From NCBI GenBank assembly GCA_944320995.1, contig CALUJQ010000007.1:21994-85993 (forward strand): a stretch of 64,000 bases of DNA, in the 5' to 3' direction. Under the pieces are notes generated by a model. That model was not told the DNA's origin. It did no database searches and saw only the letters and a program-made list of their open reading frames with translations. Position numbers and translations under genes: made by a program. The first letter of the stretch is position 1; every line of letters starts with the position of its first letter. The stretch comes from an uncultured Barnesiella sp. (GTDB taxonomy: Bacteria; Bacteroidota; Bacteroidia; Bacteroidales; Barnesiellaceae). Shown piece after piece: positions 52,397 to 59,762 of this stretch.

Positions 52397-53232
52397 AAAA
52401 CAAACTGTATCTATCGGCTCCGCTTCCGTTCGTGGGGCAGAAGCGCATGTTCGCCCGGGAGTTTATCAAGGTGCTGGAGCGGTTCCCGGACGACGCCACC
52501 TTCGTCGACCTCTTCGGAGGCTCGGGCTTATTATCTCACATCGCCAAGCGGTGCAAGCCGAACGCCACCGTGGTGTACAATGACTTCGACGACTACCGCC
52601 GTCGTCTCGATAACATACCGCGCACCAACCGGCTGATCGCCGACATTCGGGAGATTGTCGGGGACGCCGTGCCCCGGGGTAAGGCGATTACCGGCGACAT
52701 TCGGGAGCGTGTGCTCGAGCGTATATCACAAGAGGAAAGCGAAAGCGGGTATGTGGATTTTATCACGGTCTCGGCCAGCATCATGTTTTCGATGAAATAC
52801 AAGCTGAGCGTCGCCGAGATGCGCAAGGACACCCTCTACAACAATGTACGCAAGAGCGATTACCCGGACTGCTCCGACTATCTGGAGGGGCTTGTAGTCA
52901 CTCGTCGAGATTACCGGGAAGTGTTCGAGGAATATAAGGATGTCCCCGGCGTGGTGTTCTTGGTCGACCCGCCCTATCTCTCCACCGACGTGGGCACCTA
53001 TACCATGTACTGGCGGCTTTCCGACTATCTCGACGTGCTGACGGTCCTCGTCGGCCATTCGTTCGTCTATTTCACCTCCAACAAGTCGTCCATCTTGGAG
53101 CTCTGTGACTGGATCGGCAAAAACAAGAGCGTCGGCAACCCCTTCGAAGGCTGCGCGAAAGCCGAGTTCAACGCCCGGGTGAACTTCCAAGCCACCTATA
53201 CCGACATGATGCTCTACAAGCTCAACGCCTGA
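52393..53232 (+). CDS. DNA adenine N6-methyltransferase, Dam/D12 class
   Basis: 279 aa. Substrate/cofactor motifs: PFVGQKR (PFxGxK-like) at residues 12-18, AdoMet-binding DLFGGSGL at 39-46, catalytic DPPY at 192-195, and the D12-typical target-recognition segment between. No restriction endonuclease lies beside it, so it is a solitary enzyme that protects phage DNA or regulates genes. It overlaps the TS-like stop by 4 bp, so the two genes are translated together. Confidence 0.92.
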   Translation: MKNKLYLSAPLPFVGQKRMFAREFIKVLERFPDDATFVDLFGGSGLLSHIAKRCKPNATVVYNDFDDYRRRLDNIPRTNRLIADIREIVGDAVPRGKAITGDIRERVLERISQEESESGYVDFITVSASIMFSMKYKLSVAEMRKDTLYNNVRKSDYPDCSDYLEGLVVTRRDYREVFEEYKDVPGVVFLVDPPYLSTDVGTYTMYWRLSDYLDVLTVLVGHSFVYFTSNKSSILELCDWIGKNKSVGNPFEGCAKAEFNARVNFQATYTDMMLYKLNA

Positions 53233-53312
53233 TTCGGCGCCGGTTCGACCCCCCCCCAAAAATGCCGTTATAATGGCGTTCGAATACTGTTTATTAGGTG
53301 TTGTGCGCTTGT
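53233..53312. other. Right-end intergenic DNA with poly-C tract
   Basis: No gene found. It contains nine C (53249-53257) followed by five A just after the methyltransferase stop, and TATAATGGCG at 53269-53278, which matches the host target sequence next to the right end. Confidence 0.4.
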
Positions 53313-53366
53313 CAATTTTTGGACGCTTCGTTTTTCCCGAATCGGCAATTTTTGGACGCTTCGTTT
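53313..53366. repeat. Right-end repeats of the prophage
   Basis: Two identical 21-bp direct repeats (53313-53333 and 53346-53366), each containing TTTTTGGACGCTTCG, spaced 33 bp. Their CGCTTCG core is the reverse complement of the CGAAGCG core at the left end. Probable transposase-binding sites. Confidence 0.75.
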
Positions 53367-53400
53367 GGGATTTTTCGGAAATTTGGATTTGCGGATTATA

Positions 53401-53404
53401 TATA
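53401..53404. repeat. Target-site duplication, right copy (TATA)
   Basis: Second copy of the TATA found at 15240-15243. susD2 resumes in frame after one copy is removed. Confidence 0.7.
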
Positions 53405-53991
53405 ATGGCGCTTCTTTCAAGGGCCGGTTTATTGAAACTTTTGTCGGAGGACTTGATGGGTTGAATAAAACACTCGATTATACGAAAACCGGGTATTATT
53501 TACGGAAATTCTTGAATCCTAATATCGATTTGGATTTGGGTACTGCTACACAACAACGAGCATGGATTCATTTCAGGTATCCCGAGGCGTTGCTCAATTA
53601 TGCCGAAGCCATGAATGAATATTTGGATGCTCCGGATCAAACCGTTTATGATCGATTGAACCAAGTGAGAATGAGAGCAATGGGCGATGCCGGAAAACTG
53701 GAAATGGGCCAACTCGACAAAGCCGAGATGCGCAAGCGTATTCGCAATGAAAGACGAGTGGAATTTGCATTTGAGGAACATCGTTTTTGGGACATTCGCC
53801 GGTGGAAAATGGGCGAGGAACTTCTCAATGTTCCCATACATGGTATCCGGATAGAGAAAAACGGAAGTTCAACCACCTATACTCGTTTTGAAGTTGAGAC
53901 GAGAATATTCGACGAACGTATGTATTTATGTCCGATTTCGACCTATTCGGTTTTGAAAGCACCTCAAACAGGACAAACCCCGGGGTGGTAA
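53401..53991 (+). pseudogene. SusD-family lipoprotein, 3' part (split by prophage)
   Basis: C-terminal part of susD2. Beginning at the TATA copy it encodes YNGASFKGRFIETFVGG, then FRYPEALLNYAEAMNEYL, KRIRNERRVEFAFEEHRFW and YLCPISTYSVLKAPQTGQTP, the standard SusD ending. It has lost its start and export signal. A GTG or ATG inside phage DNA could give an unexported fragment, but it would not reach the outer membrane. Confidence 0.93.
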
Positions 53992-54161
53992 TCGGGTAGT
54001 CCCGGAGAACCACGTGAAAATATGTAGATGGGTAATGTAGCAGATGCCCGGAATCCAAGACGGATTTAACAGAAAAAGGCTTTTCTCGGATAAGGGAGAG
54101 CGGAAGGAAGCATTTTATGTATTACGAGAATGGTATAATCGCAAATAATATTTAGTCGAAG

Positions 54162-55538
54162 ATGAAAAGAGATGGTTTGAAATACAAAAGCTTAGTTTTG
54201 GCATATTTATTCCCGATGATTGTATCTTGTTCGAATAATCCCGAGACGCCCGAATGGATGTCGGGAGATAAAATCAGTAAGACATTCAGGGAGGCAGAGG
54301 GGATTGTACCGAATTACGGGCAAGGTTTTTTGAGTAGTACCCGGTTCAATAGTACGGTTACGTATCTGCGAATGCAGTGGGAAGAGTTGGAACCGGAGAA
54401 AGGAGTATATAATTGGGATAGAATAGATAATGTCTTAAAAGGTCTCGATTTGGACAAAGGTCAATCGCTGGCCATCCGTATCATGTGTTGCAGTTCACAC
54501 AGTTCGGGGAAGTACTGTACTCCGCAGTGGGTGTTTGATGAAGGCGCACAGGGTAAACTTTATGTGGCTGGAGATGGCGGTGGCCCCAGTGGTGGCGAAC
54601 GTATCGAGCGTATAGACCCCTATTATGATGATCCCGTTTTTATGGAATATCACTCCGAATTTATTCGGGAACTGGGGAAGCGTTATAATGGGAATCCCTC
54701 TTTGTCGGTGGTCGATATAGGTTCGTATGGGAATTGGGGTGAATGGCATGCCGATTTTGCGCCTCCGGTATCCAATGAGATTCTTAAACAATATGTCGAT
54801 TGGTATGTACAAGCATTTCCCGATACGAAGATGGTATTCATGACCGACGGCACCGAGACTTTGCCTTATGCCCTCCAATTCGGGGTGGGATTGCGTCGTG
54901 ACGGGGTGGGCTCGCCTAAATTGGCCCAAGAGTGGGCCGGTTCCGATCGGTATAAAGATGCCCCGACGATGGGCGATGCGTGGAAAAATGCGCCTGTCAT
55001 ATTTGAATGGTGGGGCAATTATGACTATTTACAGAGCGTAGGTTGGTCGTTTGAAGAGTCGGTTGACTTTATCACCTCCAACCATGCCAGTATCGTAAAC
55101 GACAACATAGGGACTGTGCCCGATGATCAAATGCCTGTTTTGAACAACTTGGCAAAGGTGTTGGGGACCCGGTTGGTACTCAACAGCATAGAGAATAATT
55201 CAAATGTAAACAGGGGCGATTCTCTCGTTTTGAAGTTTTCGTTTTCGAATAAGGGTATTGCCAAGTTGTATCAAAAGTATGTGTTGCGGATCACCCTCTT
55301 CGATTCGACTGGCAACATCGTTCAGACGGTTGATGCCAATGCCGATCCGACAACATGGTTGCCGGGCGATTATCAGTTTGTCGAACGGGTATTTATCCCT
55401 CTCGACCGGGCTGCGGGCAATTATAAAATCGGTGTGGGAATTGTCGACCCCGAAGGCGTTTATCCCATGTGGAATTTAGCCAATACCCTTACGGCCAGAG
55501 GCTCGTCGTATGTGGTGAGTGAGTTTAATTGTAGGTAA
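54162..55538 (+). CDS. Lipoprotein glycoside-hydrolase-like protein (DUF4832-type TIM barrel)
   Basis: 458 aa. Lipoprotein signal ending IVSCSNN. The TIM-barrel segment starts TVTYLRMQWEELEPEKGVYN. The strand-4 motif GSYGNWGEWHADF places a Glu as likely acid/base, and APVIFEWWGNY a second Glu as likely nucleophile, in the manner of clan GH-A. A beta-sandwich follows (SLVLKFSFSNKGIAKLYQKY). It resembles DUF4832-containing proteins. It is probably a surface enzyme of the PUL. Substrate unknown. Confidence 0.75.
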   Translation: MKRDGLKYKSLVLAYLFPMIVSCSNNPETPEWMSGDKISKTFREAEGIVPNYGQGFLSSTRFNSTVTYLRMQWEELEPEKGVYNWDRIDNVLKGLDLDKGQSLAIRIMCCSSHSSGKYCTPQWVFDEGAQGKLYVAGDGGGPSGGERIERIDPYYDDPVFMEYHSEFIRELGKRYNGNPSLSVVDIGSYGNWGEWHADFAPPVSNEILKQYVDWYVQAFPDTKMVFMTDGTETLPYALQFGVGLRRDGVGSPKLAQEWAGSDRYKDAPTMGDAWKNAPVIFEWWGNYDYLQSVGWSFEESVDFITSNHASIVNDNIGTVPDDQMPVLNNLAKVLGTRLVLNSIENNSNVNRGDSLVLKFSFSNKGIAKLYQKYVLRITLFDSTGNIVQTVDANADPTTWLPGDYQFVERVFIPLDRAAGNYKIGVGIVDPEGVYPMWNLANTLTARGSSYVVSEFNCR

Positions 55539-55585
55539 AGGCAAATAAGGTAAAGGGAGTAGCATATAAACAAATTTCGGTCGAA

Positions 55586-57328
55586 ATGAAAAAGAATATC
55601 TTTTTATCTGTTGCTTGTAAATTGCTCCTGTTGAGCCTGATTTGTGTCTCGGCAACAGCTACGGCAAAAGTGCGCCTTTGGACCATTGGCGATTCGACGG
55701 TTCAAATATGGGATTCGTCGTATTATCCCAAAGCCGGGTGGGGGCAGGTGCTTCAATTCTTTTTTGAGCCGGACGAGGTTGAAGTTATAGATAAGGCGGT
55801 AGGAGGGACTACCTCGAAAAGTTTTTACGAAGGGCATTGGGTTGCACCGGTGAAAAATAATCTTCTCCCGGGCGATTATGTACTCATACAATTTGGCATC
55901 AATGATATGTTTTCTTTAAATGATGTTTCATTGTTCAAGCAATATTTGACTCTTTTTGTCGAAGAGATACGGGCTAAAAATGCCTATCCCATATTGGTCT
56001 CTACATTATGTGGAAACGATAATACATGGGGCGAATACCCGATAGCGACCGGTCAACTGGCTGCCGAATTGGACGTTCCCTTTATCGATTTGAGCCGCAT
56101 GTCTCAGGAGTATTTGTCGGAGGTAGGCAAGGAGTATGCGACAAATTTTATTTATATGAATTTGCAACCCGGCGATTATCCCAATTATCCTGCGGGGAGC
56201 ATAGACAATACGCATATACAGGAGATCGGGGCTGTTGATATGGCGCGGTTTATTGTCGAGGGCTTGAACGGTCTGGAAGATGATGTCTATGTGTCCAAAC
56301 TGTTGCCATTTCTTAAACCTATGTATATGGTTACATTTTCGGCGAATATCGAGCCTGCCGGAATAGTTTCCCGCACCGCCTGTTTCCCCGAGGGAATATC
56401 GGTTACGGCAAAAGCGTTACCCGCGCAGGGGTATAAATTTGTCAATTGGAGCGGCGATTTGAATGCGACCGAAGCGATAAGCCGTTTTACCATGCCTTCG
56501 AAGGAATTGAATATTGTGGCCAATTTTGAGGAAGGTGAAGAGGATATATGGCAGGAAAAGATTGTCAACGGCGATTTCAGCGAATGGGCCACGTGTGAGG
56601 CTCCGACATCGAAGATCCAAGAGTTGCTTTATCCGGTAGGGTGGTTATTTAAACCGACTCCCGAAGGGGGTGATGCAGGTGGATTGACTCGATGGGGCGA
56701 TGTTATATTCGCCCGGCCGTTTGGGGCTAATATGGTTGAAATATCGGGGCGGGCAACTCCTTATCGGCAAGACCTGTATCAGTCGGTATATTTGGAAAAA
56801 GGGGAGGTTTCGTTGTCGGTCTATTTTAAAGGCGGAGCCTTTGACCCGGGGAATCCCGAGGTGGTGGTTTATATAAAAAAAGAAGGGGCCGCAGAGTATC
56901 TGCATCAATTCTCGGTGTCAACTTTATCGGGATACAATGCAATCGATTTTGTGCCATATAAGGCCGTACAAAAGATCTCTGAGCCGGGAGAGTATCATGT
57001 GGGAGTCCATGTCGAGAATATAAATTCGGAGTGTTGGATACAAATGACCAATTTCTCCTTGAAACAATCTTCTGCGGCTGCTGTATGTACTGAACGTATA
57101 GGGGATAACCCCACCGTGAAAGTCGGTGATAGCAAAATATATATCGACAGTATGTCGGGGGATAAAATAAGAAAGGTCGTATTGCTTTCTCTTCATGGAG
57201 TGGTACAATCTCTTTATGAGATTGGAGGAGAGAGATATACGGCTATCGACAAACCCGTTTCAAGAGGTGTGTTTCTCTTGCAGATAAAAACCGATACGGG
57301 GACTTTTGTAAATAAAATTCTTTTGTGA
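55586..57328 (+). CDS. Secreted SGNH acetylesterase (CE12/rhamnogalacturonan acetylesterase-like) with accessory modules
   Basis: 580 aa. Signal peptide, then SGNH blocks: GDSTVQIW (Ser nucleophile), GGTTSKSFYEG, VLIQFGINDM and DNTHIQEIGA with the Asp-His pair. Next comes a bacterial repeat domain (YKFVNWSGDLNATEAISRFT). Then the WGD-type beta module shared with the proteins at 3445 and 57437 (DAGGLTRWGDVIFA, ECWIQMTNFSLK). A sorting-like tail follows (GVFLLQIKTDTGTFVNKILL). It removes acetyl groups from pectin-type glycans so that glycosidases can act. Confidence 0.87.
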   Translation: MKKNIFLSVACKLLLLSLICVSATATAKVRLWTIGDSTVQIWDSSYYPKAGWGQVLQFFFEPDEVEVIDKAVGGTTSKSFYEGHWVAPVKNNLLPGDYVLIQFGINDMFSLNDVSLFKQYLTLFVEEIRAKNAYPILVSTLCGNDNTWGEYPIATGQLAAELDVPFIDLSRMSQEYLSEVGKEYATNFIYMNLQPGDYPNYPAGSIDNTHIQEIGAVDMARFIVEGLNGLEDDVYVSKLLPFLKPMYMVTFSANIEPAGIVSRTACFPEGISVTAKALPAQGYKFVNWSGDLNATEAISRFTMPSKELNIVANFEEGEEDIWQEKIVNGDFSEWATCEAPTSKIQELLYPVGWLFKPTPEGGDAGGLTRWGDVIFARPFGANMVEISGRATPYRQDLYQSVYLEKGEVSLSVYFKGGAFDPGNPEVVVYIKKEGAAEYLHQFSVSTLSGYNAIDFVPYKAVQKISEPGEYHVGVHVENINSECWIQMTNFSLKQSSAAAVCTERIGDNPTVKVGDSKIYIDSMSGDKIRKVVLLSLHGVVQSLYEIGGERYTAIDKPVSRGVFLLQIKTDTGTFVNKILL

Positions 57329-57436
57329 GCCGTTTCACCGCTTCTTAACCTATATTGAACCCAAGAGGATCGGTTCAGTTGAGTATAGCTATTTTAATAT
57401 CGTTTGTCAACGAATAACCTTAATTATATTTATAGT

Positions 57437-59704
57437 ATGAGAAGGAGATTCTTGTTTATTGTATTTCTTTGTTTCACAGTGATTGTGCATGCTTCCAACC
57501 TTTTTGAAAACTCATTATTCACAGAATGGAGTACAAAGTTGGTTTGGCCGGCCAATGGCTCGGCGGCGGTGACTTTACCATATCCCAGTGGGTGGTCTTT
57601 CGAGGCCAATGGCGATGCCGACGGTGTAACCAAGTGGGGCGATGTGATTTTTACGCATAGCCCCTACCACGTAAACGAAAGCGACGTGATAGAAATTAAA
57701 GGTTATGCCACCGCTTATGATCAAACCCTTTACCAAGATCTACAACTCGATTCGGGAGGCTATTTGTTTTCCGCCTCTTTCCGTGGAGGTGAGTTGAGTG
57801 CGACGACACATGTCTATATGATATTGCGCTCTGTCGAAACGGGGAAGATCATATATAGTGGCGATATATCGGAACACTCCGGTTATAACGACAATTCTTT
57901 TACGAGCCTCTCGGCCATGGTGGAGGTCCCGGATTCGGGAACCTATCGGGCGGGTATAAGAGCTGTGAATGTCGATTCGGAATGCTGGGTGCAGGTGGGC
58001 GAATTGTTTTTGGAGAAGAGGCAGGAGAGTGAACCCGTAATCTCGTGTGTGGCCAATCGCAATGGCTTCAATTATATAGAGTATAAAGGAATGCCCCGTT
58101 TGTTATATGGCATAGAGGCCCGTATCGATGACTACTTGGGGGCATATAATCCGTATGGCAATGCGGCAAAACTCAAAACCATATATCAGTATTTTCAAAA
58201 AACCGCGGAGGCCGGATTTCGCGAAATAGCAATCCCGGTACCTTGGTATTGGATAGAACGCAATGAAGGCCAGTTTGATTTCAGTTTGGTCGATACGCTT
58301 GTTACGAATGCCGAGCGGTATCATCTGAAAATACAACTCATTTGGTTCGGTTCCAATGTCTGTGGGTGGTCTAATGTCCCCAATTATATCGACAACAATA
58401 CCACGATGTATCCTCGTTATCCGGTCGAGGGGTCGCCATTGGATTTGAGCCATGAAAATTTGATTTCCCGTGAATCACGAGCTTTTACCCGGCTTCTCGA
58501 TTTTTTAGCCCAGCGAGATCATACGAATGTGGTATATATGATTCAACTCGAAAATGAACCCGATCATAAGGGCGCTACTCCCCAACTATGGGCCGGAGGA
58601 CAGAAGTCGGCCGCCTTGAACACGATAAATATGCTGGGCCAAATTGTTCATAACAGCCCTTTGAAGATGGTTACCCGGGTTAACTTTACCGGTTGGACGA
58701 CTTCGGCCGACGAGATGAAAGATTATCCCGGTGTGGATATTATCGGGAGAGATGTTTATTCCGATGTATTGGATAGCTTCCTCTCCTCGTCGAGTTATTT
58801 CGATTATGCGTGGAATGTGAATCATACGCCCGAGAACGGTGCCCAATATAAGAACATAATCAATTTGGCACTCTCTGCTTTTGAACGGGGGAACGGTTAC
58901 ATACATTATGAGTTGCGAACGACCGATTGGCGGACGAGCGAATATGATTTGGGCCTCTATCGCAGTACTTCGGGGAATGGCTGGATAGAGCGTGACGGCA
59001 CTCAGATGGTCCCCTATTCGCTCTCTAAGACAGACCCCGATATAGAAGTAGATATGCAGGAGGTAAAAGCTTTTCATGAAATGATTTATAAGGCCGACAA
59101 GCAAATAGCGTCATCTCCGTCGGCCAACAATGCGGCATTTAATTTAGATGATATTTCGGGGCTGGTCATCGAGACTAAATCGTTCGGTGATTATAGGGCT
59201 ACTTATACTTCGCCTGTTGGAGGAGAGGCGTTTGCAATGCAGGCTTCCGATGGGAGTGCGATACTGATGAGCTTGAAAGATAATAGTTCGTTTGCATTTT
59301 CGACGTTACCTCCTTCATCGGTTGCATCGATAGGTTATTTCGATGAGGAGAATGAATGGGTCGAGACATCGGTTCGTACGATCGCAAACAATACTGTTGT
59401 CCTAAATGCCAAGGAGGTAGCTCGCATTCTACCGAAGGAAGATACTCATCTTACCATCTTGCAAAAAGATTCATGCGAGTCCGATGCCCTTTGGATTCGT
59501 GTAGAGGGCCAAAATCTTGTAATTGAGTCTTTTGTAAATCATTTGCGGTTACAGATATATACGATGAATGGGCTTAATGTACGATCGGTCGATGTGGGTA
59601 TGGGACAGACTCGCATTGATGTATCAAGTTTCAAGAATCAAATTTTGCTGGTTCGTGCAATAGATGATATGGGGAATTGTTATAGCTCAAAAATTCGATT
59701 GTAA
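57437..59704 (+). CDS. Secreted beta-galactosidase-like enzyme (clan GH-A) with N-terminal WGD module
   Basis: 755 aa. The ATG at 57437 gives a signal peptide (MRRRFLFIVFLCFTVIVHAS). An N-terminal module of about 170 residues shares DGVTKWGDVIF and ECWVQVGELFLEK with two other proteins here. The TIM barrel follows: RLLYGIEARIDDY, IPVPWYWIERNEGQFDF, MIQLENEPD with the probable acid/base Glu, and a later GYIHYELRT with a candidate nucleophile Glu. The pattern is close to GH35/GH42-type enzymes. The C-terminus has a sorting-like domain (LRLQIYTMNGLNVRSVD). Exact family uncertain. Confidence 0.78.
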   Translation: MRRRFLFIVFLCFTVIVHASNLFENSLFTEWSTKLVWPANGSAAVTLPYPSGWSFEANGDADGVTKWGDVIFTHSPYHVNESDVIEIKGYATAYDQTLYQDLQLDSGGYLFSASFRGGELSATTHVYMILRSVETGKIIYSGDISEHSGYNDNSFTSLSAMVEVPDSGTYRAGIRAVNVDSECWVQVGELFLEKRQESEPVISCVANRNGFNYIEYKGMPRLLYGIEARIDDYLGAYNPYGNAAKLKTIYQYFQKTAEAGFREIAIPVPWYWIERNEGQFDFSLVDTLVTNAERYHLKIQLIWFGSNVCGWSNVPNYIDNNTTMYPRYPVEGSPLDLSHENLISRESRAFTRLLDFLAQRDHTNVVYMIQLENEPDHKGATPQLWAGGQKSAALNTINMLGQIVHNSPLKMVTRVNFTGWTTSADEMKDYPGVDIIGRDVYSDVLDSFLSSSSYFDYAWNVNHTPENGAQYKNIINLALSAFERGNGYIHYELRTTDWRTSEYDLGLYRSTSGNGWIERDGTQMVPYSLSKTDPDIEVDMQEVKAFHEMIYKADKQIASSPSANNAAFNLDDISGLVIETKSFGDYRATYTSPVGGEAFAMQASDGSAILMSLKDNSSFAFSTLPPSSVASIGYFDEENEWVETSVRTIANNTVVLNAKEVARILPKEDTHLTILQKDSCESDALWIRVEGQNLVIESFVNHLRLQIYTMNGLNVRSVDVGMGQTRIDVSSFKNQILLVRAIDDMGNCYSSKIRL

Positions 59705-59762
59705 ACTATTGGGACAAACTTTTGGGGGTAAGGTCACCACAGAAGGAAAATTTAATGATTAA

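Larger units (their letters stand above)
15244..53400. mobile_element. Mu-like transposable prophage, about 38.2 kb
   Basis: Bounded on both sides by the split susD2 gene and a short direct duplication. It carries a repressor, MuA-like DDE transposase, MuB-like ATPase, gp16/GemA homologue, DUF3164 protein, Mu gp28-like terminase, gp29-like portal, gpF-like head protein and virion morphogenesis protein. Tail genes are of the non-contractile type (tail tube, frameshifted chaperones, long tape measure, no sheath). It is noticeably richer in G+C than the flanking PUL. All structural and lysis functions appear present, so it may be inducible. No reverse transcriptase or diversity-generating repeat was seen. 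Confidence 0.95.

Noticed and set aside
53249..53262. Phase-variable poly-C tract switching the methyltransferase
   Set aside because: The nine C lie after the stop codon, so slippage would not change the protein. No promoter is nearby.
15244..53400. Diversity-generating retroelement as in Hankyphage
   Set aside because: No reverse transcriptase gene and no template/variable repeat pair near the fibre genes were found.
53365..53460. Phage start giving a functional C-terminal SusD protein
   Set aside because: The in-frame part before the junction is phage non-coding DNA, and there would be no signal peptide.
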